A stretch of DNA of 64,000 nt from Euptelea pleiosperma (Eukaryota; Streptophyta; Magnoliopsida; Ranunculales; Eupteleaceae): positions 12,220,435 to 12,284,434 of the forward strand of contig CM068546.1 in assembly GCA_035048495.1 (NCBI GenBank). Reading direction: 5' to 3'. This document shows, piece by piece, positions 36,540 through 47,690 of this stretch; the first letter of the stretch is position 1, and each line of letters begins with the position of its first letter. The translations under genes were made by a program, and so were the position numbers. The notes beneath the pieces are model-generated. The model was not told the DNA's origin, did not search any database, and saw only the letters and a list, made by a program, of their open reading frames with translations.

Positions 36540-37140
36540 CTTCTGCATCCTTTTCTGGTACATATGTGGGAGTTGTGCTAGCTCAATACCCAAAAACACA
36601 TACACAGGCATTCACTATTGTGAATTTGTGATTGCTAAGAGGGTGTTTTGAAGCTTGGATATATTATCCAACTCTAGGATAGTGTGTTTAAAAGAAGCTT
36701 TTTGTTTTTTGTTTATCTTGCTGTGCAAACAATTGATGAGGAAAGGTAGGTCCTGGAAAATTTGGTTATTAGAGGGCCTTTCCTTAGGGAAGGTGCATTT
36801 GTGATTAAACCGGGCTTCCCATGGTCAAGAGAGGGTGAAAATATTCTGTGCGTCCAAATTCCTAAATTTCGAGGAAATGTTTTTCTTGTCATGAACTCTT
36901 GTTTGCTTTTTCTCTCTTCATCTTTATCTTTTGTATGAGTTTTTTGGGATTTGATTATGTTAGGAAATGATTGGAGTAGACTCTGCAATCAGGCTTATAT
37001 GAGAACAAGTTTATCCGTCTCTGATGATGTGTTTATGTTTCTTTTCTTTACACGATTTTGTCTGTGTTTTCTACTTTTGCTCACAATATGGGAAGAAGCA
37101 TATTTGGCTTAGGATTGAGATACGAATCTGTTGTATTCTA

Positions 37141-37380
37141 AAGATATCACAGCATGGATTTCCTACTAGTTTACTGAAATCATAATTAAATGCAAGAAAT
37201 CATAATTTTATTTTGCCTCTTTATTTGAGAGGTGAGAACTTCCTCTTGACAATTATTAGATATGGGAAATCATTCTTTCATCTTTCGGTTTGTCACTTTT
37301 TTGACCATGTTTCATTGGTTTTGCGGTTATAGGATTACTACACAATTTGCTTGGTATGTGCCGTTGACCTGACATGGAAA
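37141..37380. other. end of block A, nothing recognised
   Basis: No similarity to the intron continuing in block B, so the duplication breakpoint lies near 37135. Confidence 0.4.
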
Positions 37381-38697
37381 TCATGCCTTGGATCCGAGTA
37401 CCTGTAAAAAAAATAGAGTAGTATGATAGGAAGAGAAAAGGATGGAGTTAAAGAGAACAATGAAGGCAATGGAAAAGGAGAAAATGTCTAAGCTCTTTTT
37501 TAATCCATTATGTGTGTGGAATAGTAAGACGGATTTGTCTCTTCTGATTCTTTCTCCTTCTTGATTGAGCCTTTGAAGTGAAGCATAAGACTTTTGATTC
37601 AAGACTCGAATTTCCTTGAGATGATTCTCTTGGCTCCCAAATGGTTTATTCTTGGGAGGAGCCTTGAGATATCTCTCATCAGAAGGCATTTCAGCTCATC
37701 CTTCCTCACTCAAATGGTTTTGATTTTCACATGGTCTCATCAATTATCAACCATTTGAGTAGCAAAATTGAAAGACTTGGCTTTTCTCTTTTTGTTCCTT
37801 CTTGTTCTCTTCTTGGTCCTAGCCTTAAATGAAGAGGGAACATCGTAGTTTTGCTTTTGGGCATTGAAATCAGACTTGCCATGCTTGTTTGAAGCTACGT
37901 CCCATCTTAGAATTGTTAAGCTGAGTAATCTCATTGATGAGTGCTCTTTGCTTTTCATTCAAGGCTTGAACCTTTTTGAGAAAGCCTATTTGGTTCATTT
38001 TAAGCTCATGCTGTGATTGAGCTTTTTGATCTCTTAAATACAGGCCTCATTTAACCCTTCCTATCATAGTAGTAACACAACAAAAGATTTGGCTTTAGGC
38101 TTAGGAGGGTCAATCTCTTGTGTAGCAACTTGAGCTTTTACAAAATTAGTTCTAGACGAAGATGAGGAGTTCATACTATGAACATATCCAAGATCTCTCC
38201 CATCTCCTCTTTTTCCAACAGAAAGGATCTTCTCAAGCTTTTCTGTGCTCTAAGAAAATTAAGGTAAGTCTCTCTTCAATTGAGTAATTTCTAATTCCAG
38301 AGACTTCTCTCTATCCAAGTCTGGAACTTGCATTGTAGAAACTTGTTCTTGTCTTGAAGAGCATTCTTCTTTTCTGTGAGTTGACTGAGCAAGGTCTTGG
38401 TCTCATCGGCTTCTTGCTTCAAGGCTGATTTTTCACTCTCAATAGTGAAGAGCTTCTTGTTAGCCTTGGTCAACTTAACACTCTTCTCGTATAAAGCCTT
38501 GTAGGCCGCAAGAAATTCTTCCTCGTTTTTAAATTTCGAGGAACTAGAAGTGTGTTTAAAGGAGTCGTATATTTCTCCATCTAACAAGTGGAGGTCGAGA
38601 GATGTTTCTACCCCCTCTTTGCATTTCTGTAGATCAAGAAAACACAAAATTCACGCTCAGATCGTTAGATCCAAACGGGTGAACCAGCTTTGATACC
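37381..38697 (-). mobile_element. Ty1/copia-like remnant with gag coiled-coil
   Basis: The minus-strand ORF at 38647-38291 encodes an acidic, coiled-coil-like stretch (EEEFLAAYKALYEKSVKLTK, ALKQEADETKTLLSQL). This type lies between UBN2-like gag and the protease in large copia elements. Further broken basic fragments (RTKKRTRRNKKRKAKS; PPKNKPFGSQENH) follow to 37381. A primer site, TTGGTATCAAAGCTGGTTC on the minus strand at about 38680-38698, marks the start of the internal region. Most of pol is missing. Confidence 0.5.
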
Positions 38698-40770
38698 AAT
38701 CCTAAAAGGGAAAATACCCTTAAGGATCTACGGAACTACAGACTTAGAGGGGGGGGGGGTGTGGTTGGCTTGTCAATGGGTCGGTTCCGGTTCGGTTCCT
38801 AGTAGTACTGGAACCGGAACCTATAACTTAGGTCGGTTCCGGTTCTTATCGGTTCCGGTTCTAGTTCTCAAACAGGTGGTACCAGAACCGGGAACCGTTA
38901 AGAACCAGTTTCCCATCGGGTAATCGGTTACTTGAATTTTTTTGACTGAAACAGTAAAAGCTCGTGAAAAATGAAAGCAATTTTAATAAAAAAAAACTAA
39001 TTAATATTTTGCCCAAAAAAATGAGAGGTGTTTGATAGTGTAAGAGTGTTGGTTCTCCACTTTTTACAGGTGTAATTGAATCGTTGGTCAACATTGGGAG
39101 ACAAGTTGATGCTGTCCATTTTGTGTAACCCAAAATCAGATTTAGGCCAATCAAAAACAAGAAAAAGGAACATGAACCAGAAAGAAAAGGAGAAAACTCA
39201 CCGTAGACGCCTAAAACCTTGGTTGGTAGGCGGCAAACGATGGTCAGTAGGCGGTGGACTGCCGGTGTTTCTTGCTCATCGTCTGCTACAGTGCTACTCC
39301 ATCTCTTCTTCTCCTCTTTAGGTTTTGGAGAGGAAAGAAGAGAAAATATATATATTTATACCCTAATTTCCTTTTTTAACCTTGAACTTTTAGAAAAATA
39401 CCAAAACCCATAGTACCCGACGGGTACCCAACGGATATAACCGAGTAGAACCGATTTTAACTGGGTAAAAAATGGGTAGACCCGATTCATATACGGTTCC
39501 CTAAAAAAAAATCAGAACCGGCTTAATCGGTTCCGGTTCTTGTCGAGAATTGGGTAATCGGGTAAAATTGACAGGCCTAGGGGGGGGGGGGGGGGGAGTG
39601 AATAAAAATATTCTACTCAACCAATCGGTCAATCTCACCAACAAACGCCAAAGCTGAATTAGATTTGTCAATTCAAGATCGATTTATTGGTTAATATGAC
39701 TTGCTTGATCAATTCTATCAAGTCAACAACCCACCAAGCATTCAAGCAATAAATTCACACAGGAATTTTTACCTGGAAACCTATACGGGAAAACCACGGA
39801 ACCTAGTCCAGGTGAAACATGCACTATGAGAAGTTAAAAAGGATTAAACAAGAGGTTACCCAATGCAAGCAAAGTTCCCACTAAACTAACCCTAATACCT
39901 AGAAGCTTCGGTCGATACCATCCGCATCCCTCTGATTAATTATCCACACGTCGATATCCCACCGATACCTTCTCCCACACAATCACCACTCATGATCCAT
40001 CTTGGATCTCACACACCACTCGAAGAATGACTAGGTTAAATTTATTCGAGGCCGTGATTGATCTACAACACTAGAATCATCCTCACAAAGATTGGATTTA
40101 ATGGTGGAGGATGGAATTCCTCTCTAAGGCTCCAAGCTTTGAGTAAATTGGAAGCTAAGAAGCCCAAGGAGGCTTAGAGTAGAATTAGGGCTCAATTCTG
40201 GCTTGGATTGCTTAGGGTTTTTGTGCTCTAACTTCCTTTTTATATTAGGAACAGTCTTACAAAGGATATCCTTGAATCTCAGGCAGTTAGGACGCAAATC
40301 ATAATTAGTTACGCGAATCTGCCGTGTCGGATTGATTCGTTTTGGAACTTGGATTGATCCGATCTGGGATTTGGGAATTCAAAACTTGATATATTGATTG
40401 TATCAATCCGATTTGGTCAGGAAGAAAACAAAAGTTCTACCCAATCGATCGGATTGATACCGGATTGATCGGATTTCGGCTCGTGGTCGAATCGATTTGA
40501 TTTGGAAATCGAATCGATCCAATTTGTGCAAACTTGCACAAATCAATCCAAAATCAGATCCGAAGGGCATGAATACCCAATTAAGGCTTAGAGAATGCTT
40601 GGAAACCATTATTTAACTATTAATTAATCTCCTAAAGGTTCAAATGGTCTCTAGGTCACTTACCATCCTAAGGTGTGAGTCGGAGAAGCTTTCTGAAGGT
40701 CTTCAGTATGCACTGCTGGCTTCATACAACACACCTACAAGGACTCAAGTGACACACCTAAACCTATGTC
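38698..40770 (-). mobile_element. probable LTR of the copia remnant, interrupted
   Basis: Placed by the primer site at its minus-strand 3' side. After removing the insertion at about 38760-39580 it is about 1.2 kb, a length known for SIRE-like copia LTRs. The right boundary is uncertain; TGACATAGG on the minus strand near 40770 is the best candidate. Positions 40320-40570 contain many CGGATTGAT/ATCGATC units, possibly another small element. Confidence 0.4.
38760..39580. mobile_element. hAT-like MITE of the TGTCAA/GGTTCCGG type, in a G-run
   Basis: Left end GGCTTGTCAATGGGTCGG, right end AAAATTGACAGGCCTAG. GGTTCCGGTTC units are dense near both ends. G-runs flank both sides (38749-38759 and 39580-39596), as expected if a target duplication was made inside a poly-G tract. 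TAGGSSTGTCAA-type ends with GGTTCGG repeats are a widespread plant hAT MITE class. Confidence 0.55.
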
Positions 40771-41639
40771 ACTGGAATTTGCCAAAATATAAAGGAACAT
40801 GATACATGGACTTTACATGCTCCACATGCTTAGTTGGATGGTGTTGTGGGTCGCAAACATGTGTTTGTGGGTTATACTTTACCTTACATACCAAAAGAGA
40901 TGAGAAAGACTTTATTGGAATAAAGCCACCAGCTCTAACTTTACACTCCCCATTATGTAGCATTTCAATAATGATCATGGATTCATGGTCCAAAATCTCG
41001 GTCTTGGGGTTAGGATTGTCCAGGGTCAAGACCGAGCCGACTCAAATGACCTGGATAATCCATACCCGAGTTACATAAGAGCAAAATAAAGCATTTGTTT
41101 TTCATATTTTTGGGGCTGTTTTCGCCAAAACAACGAGACATAGCTGAATCATTCGAGCTAACTTGAGACAAGTTTGATCTAGTGGGATACAAATGAGTCA
41201 ACTCGAGTGATATAAATGTGGCACACCTAAGTTGTCTGAGTGAACCTCAAGGCAAGTGCGATCCACTGTGAATTGCAATTCACAACTGGATCATAAGCCC
41301 TCCCGAAACTTAAAACTATGATAATGAAGCTTTTTCATTCTCTAAAAACTTACTAATATATCTACAATCTTTATCATTTTCTTGTCTAGAGGCAAGAGTG
41401 ATTCCTTCTTGGGCAGGTTTGAGGGATCGAATGATCTCGAGTTGGGTCGCCCGATTTAACTTGGCATCGCTAGTCACCAAGCCCCAAATCCATTTTGCAG
41501 GGCAGATCACTGGGGATCGGTGATTCAACTAGGTTGGGATCGTCAGATCGCTCGAATCGGATCAGTGATCTGAACCAAAGGATACAAAGTATTGGATTTA
41601 AGAGTACCAATTTGGAAAAAAGAAATTAAAAAAGGGTAT
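40771..41639. other. intergenic, nothing recognised
   Basis: GATC-rich stretches (41400-41590) resemble the body of the MITE at 33716. No gene recognised. Confidence 0.35.
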
Positions 41640-42128
<489 letters not shown>

Positions 42129-43296
42129 ATTACAAATCTGCAGAAGCAGCAGAACTCAAATAATAGAGAACAAAAAACAAAGGACAAAGGACAAAGGACA
42201 AAGAAAACTTTGTTGTTGCTGTTTGGGAATGTCTCGGTTTGGGATCACACGGATCGATCTGGTCTATCTGGATCATGATCGGCGATGGTTGATCGGGGCA
42301 TTGAAATCGTGATCCTTGTTATTGGGAGAATACATAATGTTCACTATGTGAAAGTTGGGAAAATTTGCTAGAGGCAGATCTGTTCTGCATAATATGCTCA
42401 AAAGTATTTTATTATGTTTTTTGTTTAACTAAGATAAAAACTAGAGATGAGATCATTACCTCTTTTTGGTTCCGAAACAAACCAGAACATAATGATATTT
42501 TTTAGTGAACATAATAAATACATGAGATAATAATTGAAGTTAGCGATCATTACCTCCATTTTTAGATATCTTGTAGAAATCTTCAGGGTTTGGTAGTGTA
42601 GAAAAGAAAATAAGGGCTTTAGATTGAAGATGAGAGCCCTTTGAAGAAGGCGTGAATTAATCATGATTAGACCCTTTCCTACAAAGTTAATAGGCTTACT
42701 TTTGAAGTTTTTCTGACATAAATTTAAAAAAAAAGCAGTGATATTTTTTTCGCCTCCCTTAATGGAGTGGAAGTCCCAGAAAGGGGGTATATATATATAT
42801 ATATATATTAAATTAAAAGGCAATTATGTTTTCAAGCCTCTCTTAATATAGTGGAAGAAGTAAAAAAAGTAGGCTCTTTTTTCATCTAATGTTCTGCTTT
42901 TGTATTGAATCATCATGTAGTGATAGAGGTCTACTTGTTGTACACGTGGCACACCATTTTACTTACATTTTAGGTGATCTCAATATTAAGCCCACCGTAT
43001 ATAAGGTGGGAAGAATGGCGGTTTTCAAGCCCCTTCCACGTGCCTTGCAACATGTGGCGCAAGCACGAATAATTCCATGCATCCTACCGACAAGATCTAG
43101 CTAAATTGCATCTTTATAGGTGCATATAGGGTTAGGACATAATAGGTAGTATGTATTTCTATTATTTTGAACATTTGTTTTTCTTTCTAAGCATCTCAGT
43201 ATTTTCTTAAGTATTCTTTTGTATCTTTTTATTTTTTGATGGGTAAGATGGGGTTAGGCAAGACTCCGACCAGCTATATTAGATTAGAATCTATAA
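42129..43296. other. intergenic with (TA)n microsatellite
   Basis: Contains (TA)n at 42788-42808. A patch at 43060-43150 resembles 31005-31095. No gene recognised. Confidence 0.4.
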
Positions 43297-43790
43297 TATG
43301 TATAATGATTAGCTCGTCATTTACAAAAGACAAAAGATCACCTGAGCGATCATGCTGATGTAACAAAATGTGATTGCCAATGGTGTTACAAAAGGAAGCA
43401 AGATGGTCTGTAGCGAAATGATTAGGAGATTGGTAAAGAAGACTATTATAAGACCATCTTTGATGATGATGTCATGTATAATGAAGGTGAGATCATAGAG
43501 CTTCCTAATTTTGATGAAGTTGAAAAGGATTGTAATGGTCTTATATGTACAACGATTAGCCTCGTCATTTACAAATGACAAAAGATCACCTGAGAGATTA
43601 TGCTGATGTAACAAAATGTGATTACCAATGATGTTACAGAAGGAAGCAAGATGGTCTGTAGCGAAATGATGAGGAGATTGGTAAAAAGACTATTATAAGT
43701 CCATCTTTGATGATTATGTCATGTATAATGAAGGTGAGATCATAGAGCTTCCTAATTTTGATGAAGTTGAAAAGGATTGAAATGGTGAGG
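43297..43790. repeat. tandem duplication, 2 x 247 bp
   Basis: Copies 43297-43543 and 43544-about 43790 share nearly the whole sequence (GCAAGATGGTCTGTAGCGAA; CATGTATAATGAAGGTGAGA) with scattered substitutions and one-base indels. A short open stretch (NEGEIIELPNFDEVEK) occurs in both, perhaps from a gene fragment, but I recognise no family. Confidence 0.8.
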
Positions 43791-44460
43791 ATGTCCTTAA
43801 CTTGATGCTTTCCATGTGATTGAGAAAATGCCAAAAGTGACTAATATCAGTAGTGGATTCATACATGATGATAAAGATCCTTCATGTGAAGAGTTCATGA
43901 TCGATTATCTCATTCACAAAAATGCTTATGAGGATCCTTTCCTATGGAGATTTAATCATTCATGCACTTAGAGATGACAATTCAACAATATGACATTGAA
44001 CGGATTGTGGTAAAACGAAGACCCAAGGAAGATAAACTATGGTTGCTTGTTGGTTTGCATCATCAGTTACCACCAAAGAGGAGGTCAAAGAGAGAAGATG
44101 GGCATACGGCAAATCAAATGAGGGCAGTTTTCTCTAACCGGAGTAGAATGGTGCAGTCAGCTTGTAGAGGCATATCTTTTTCTTCAAATATCCGATTGAG
44201 AAGCTGTTAGATGCATTGGAAAGCTTATTATGAAATGTACAACACCTATCTCACGTCTTTTGTTGAAATTTTGGCGTTTTGGGCTTCAAAACTATGTTAG
44301 AAATCTAAATTTAGTGGTAGTGACAGGTTTTAAGGATATTTAATTGTCATAAAAATTAGGTTTAGGTTATTTTAGATCAATGGTTCAGATTAGTCTCTTA
44401 GTCCTTAACCCAAGTTTCTAGGATTTATTTTCTTATAAATAAGTGTACCCTTTCCACTAG

Positions 44461-44491
<31 letters not shown>

Positions 44492-44529
44492 ATGTGCGCG
44501 CCAAATTTTTATGATGGAGCTGTATTAAA
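43791..44529. other. intergenic; TA/TG microsatellite
   Basis: (TA)n(TG)n at about 44460-44495. An 82-codon ORF at 43962-44210 has no recognised domain. Confidence 0.4.
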
Positions 44530-44789
44530 CATGAAAATCCCTTGCTATTTTTTTTTTTTAATTGTTCCCCATATTTTTGACCGAAATTTTTACTGTATTT
44601 TTAAATGTTAAAACCGAATTATACTTGAATTTTCTGTATACTATTCTTACTGTAAAATTACTAAACAAGTTTCCAGTCCTACTTTTTTCATATTTAAAAA
44701 AGAAGAATTGGAGTTTGGGGGCATATGCTTGCCTTTAATTGCCATCACTCTCCGACCAAATACCAAATTAAAATTTTAAATTCTGCATA

Positions 44790-45903
44790 TTTTTTTTTTT
44801 TTTGATAAAGTGGATTTGATATTAAAGAGGGAGAACCCAAAACAGAGATACAACGGGGATCTCAAGACGAGATGCCCCCAAACCAAACCAAGAAACACCA
44901 ACTAACTAGGGAAAGATCCTCTAAGCATCTCTTCCCATCTAAACACAAAAGCGTCAAACATACAACCTCGGAACTCTGTCGAAATAGAGGACCACAGATA
45001 CAACGAAGCTTTGATTTTCAACATGACCCTCGGGATGTCTGCCTCCTCCCCTTCAAAAATGCGTCGATTCCTCTCTTTCCAAATGGCCCACATAATAGCA
45101 AACGGAAGGATTCTCCAAAGGTACCTTTCTCTTCCCGAGTCATAAAATGCACCCACTTGCTTCGGAACTACAAAGGAGATTCCAAAGATGGAGAACCAGG
45201 CAGTCCAGATGGAGTGAGAAAAAAGACAATGCAGCATCAGGTGATCCACGTCCTCACCCTCTGATTTGCACAAGGAACACTTATTAGGGGTCATCATCCC
45301 CCTCCTCTGCAAGTGATCAACCGTTTGAATCTTAGTGGTCCAGAAGAAAAACTTCACCTTCGTCGGAATTGGTGCCCCCCACACCCTAGTAGCAGGGAAG
45401 AGAATCCGGCCTGGACTGCTGAGATGGAGGTAAAACGAGCTGACAGAAAATGTACCATTGCGTTCCCATCTCCAATTTCTTTTATTCGCCTCTGTCGATA
45501 TGGGTGGGGTGTCTCCTATCCTGAGTAGTAGATTGGCTAGGCTTCCCACTTCCCAGTCATTCAGATTCCTCCTGAACCCTAGACGCCACGATATCACCCC
45601 CTCCCTAACCACAGTACAATTCTGGATCTTAGCCTCTTGGAGATCAGAGAGGAGGTATAAGGATTGGAAAGAAGCTTTGAGAGGTACATCACCGCACCAA
45701 GTGTCCTCCCAGAATCGAATCTTATCCCCTTTCCCCACTTTAAACTGGATCCCTTTGCTAAAGTGGTCCACCACCTTCCAGATGCCTTTCCAAAGGCTAC
45801 ACCCATAAGACTGAGTAACAGATGCCCTTGCATAGTTTGAAGCTTTGAACATCCAAAAGGGGTTTATAACACACACAATCGCACATGGTGTGTGCCTTCT
45901 CAT
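44790..45903 (-). mobile_element. 5'-truncated L1-type LINE with 3' RT-end ORF
   Basis: Minus-strand ORF of 333 codons (45903-44902) from the C-terminal part of plant L1 ORF2. It has VGKGDKIRFWEDTWCGDVPL near residue 58, RRNLNDWEVGSLANLL near 111 and the zf-RVT region with PTKVKFFFWT, CSLCKSEGEDVDHLMLHC and AIMWAIWKERNRRIFEG. The element ends with a poly(A) seen as a T-run on the plus strand (44790-44803), preceded by the usual ATATCAAATCCACTTTATC. Endonuclease and catalytic RT domains are missing, as expected for 5' truncation. The reading frame is open throughout, so the copy is rather young. Confidence 0.8.
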
Positions 45904-46057
45904 GGGCTATAAGGTATGCTAAATTTGATGGCACAACTAACAAACACCACTTGGGACTTTAATTAATTAAAAAGGATAAGAAATCTTGCTTGGAAAGAAG
46001 TGCCATACTACCATGTGGGACCCACCTCGTAAACATAAATAAAATATTACTTATATC

Positions 46058-46586
46058 CAAGGTTTAAAATTTCGTTTCAGAGGAATGTCTCGGTCAAGTG
46101 AAAAACCGAGCCAAAAATCTGAAACGAAACATTCAGGAAACATTAAAAAAATGGCGAAACAACGAAATTTCTGAAACATTCCGAAACTCCCCCAAAATCA
46201 TGAAATCATATTTTTTAGGGTCGGGCTTAGGGGACCCCCTTTTTTCTGACCCCTCTTGGTGTTCGCACTCTCGGCTGTTGGATTCCAAGAATCCAATGAT
46301 GGTTGTCAACGTCAAGCTGGCATCACTTTTTCACTTTTTGGGGTCTAACTACCATTGTTGGATTCGTGAAATCCACGACCGAGCGTGTGAACACCAAGAG
46401 GGGTCAAAAAGAGGTGGTCCTTGGAGCCTGAGCCTACTTTTTTATCTGTTTTTTATTTTTTGATTGTATTGTAATGCCTCGGTTTGTCTCGGCGAAACAA
46501 ACCAAAACATTACGGAATATTGCATGTTTCGTTTCGTTTCTCTTATGAAATGAAACATACGAAACATTATGAAATTTTAAATCATG
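46058..46586. mobile_element. hAT-type MITE, GAAAC-repeat filled, exact 8-bp TSD
   Basis: Starts CAAGGTTTAAAATTTCG and ends GAAATTTTAAATCATG, a 15-bp imperfect inverted repeat. CTTATATC flanks it at 46050-46057 and 46587-46594. The body has CGAAACATTCMGAAAC and GTTTCGTTTCG units near the ends. It is inserted in block B and absent from block A. Confidence 0.75.
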
Positions 46587-47116
46587 CTTATATCCCCATA
46601 GCACATTATTGACCAAATAGCTTGAAACAAGAAACAAAACCAAAAAAGCTATAGTGTTGTGTGTTGAAAATGTAAGTGCTTATCAACATCTCCATGGCAC
46701 ATACATAAAATCATTGGGCATCCTCAATTATCCCAAAATGATGTTCCTAATCACATATGAACTGATTACATTTCGACAGTTTCATTTATGGTCAATGGTT
46801 CAGATTTCAAAAAAGCGTCTATTGATAATTAGATAACTAAGATCTTTCTAGTCAGTTGGATATGGAATCTTGGGTTATGGCTCGCCTACTCCTCTTGGGA
46901 AATATGTGTTGTCAGGGACCTACTTGTAATATCTTATATTCTATAGGGGGCCCTTGTAATATTGTAAAACTTCACTTAATATATATATTGGGTGAAATCG
47001 TGTAGGCTATTCTAAGCTCTACATGATTTCTCCTCTTCCCCCAATTCTCTTCTCCTCTCCTCTCTTCCATCTCTAACCCTAATCTCTTATTCTGGTTACG
47101 ATCCAAGATTACTACA

Positions 47117-47128
47117 TGGTATCAGAGC
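47117..47128 (+). other. primer binding site (initiator Met tRNA)
   Basis: TGGTATCAGAGC directly follows the 5' LTR. Confidence 0.85.
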
Positions 47129-47231
47129 ATGGTTATGTAACCATGGCTCAATCCTAGAGGTCTGAAGAACCCTAGGGATTACGAAATTCGATGCGAAGGG
47201 CTTTTCAAAGAAGGAGATCATCTCCCATGGA

Positions 47232-47460
47232 TAGCCGCAGGCTTTAGAAGAGTCTGAAACCCTAGCCGTCCACTCCAAAAGGTTGGAGAGGTTCTCCCAG
47301 GCCTAGCCGCCCACTCCAGAAGCCTGGAGAAGAGCTATCAGGCATAACCGCCCACTCCAGAAGCCTGGAGAAGAGCCACCAAGCCTAGCCGCCCTTCCAA
47401 AAGGTCAGAGAAGACCCTCTGGACCTAGCCGCAGGTCTCAGAAGCGTCCAGAACCTCTCC
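47232..47460 (+). repeat. 41-bp tandem repeat in copia leader
   Basis: TAGCCGCCCACTCCAGAAGC-type units start at about 47232, 47263, 47304, 47345, 47386 and 47426. Units 2-4 contain the hairpin CTCCAGAAGCCTGGAG. The array lies between the primer site and the gag start, where packaging or translation signals of the genomic RNA would be. Confidence 0.75.
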
Positions 47461-47690
47461 CTAGTGCTACCGCACCTATCCAGGAATCTTTTTTAGATCC
47501 TCGGAACCATTCACAAGTTTCCCGCGGGTGGTTTTTTCTCCAATAGAAAATCTATAAAGGAGTTGTTCCAAAAAGGCCTGAATCCTGCGAGCAACGCGAG
47601 CAGGAGGCTTTAAAAATAAAAAGAAGGTGATTTGCACCCCCGCAGCAGCAGTTCGGGTGATTTCTTCTCAGAAAAGTCTTCTCTACTACC

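Larger units (their letters stand above)
33600..37140 (+). repeat. duplicated block A (cytochrome b5 5' region)
   Basis: Colinear with block B (44530-62940 minus insertions). Matching landmarks include CCATATTTTTACC (33659) with CCATATTTTTGACC (44569); GCATACGCCCGCCTCTAATT (33998) with GCATATGCTTGCCTTTAATT (44722); GTGGGACCCACCTTACG with GTGGGACCCACCTCGT; TTTATGATCAGTGGTTCAGA with TTTATGGTCAATGGTTCAGA; exon 1; intron sequence TCGTATCAGTTGAACATTTG; and GAAGAAGCATATTTGG. Similarity stops near 37135/62940, inside intron 1. Each block has its own transposon insertions. Confidence 0.8.

Noticed and set aside
44872..45808. Plus-strand ORFs of 71-130 codons
   Set aside because: Antisense to the LINE ORF.
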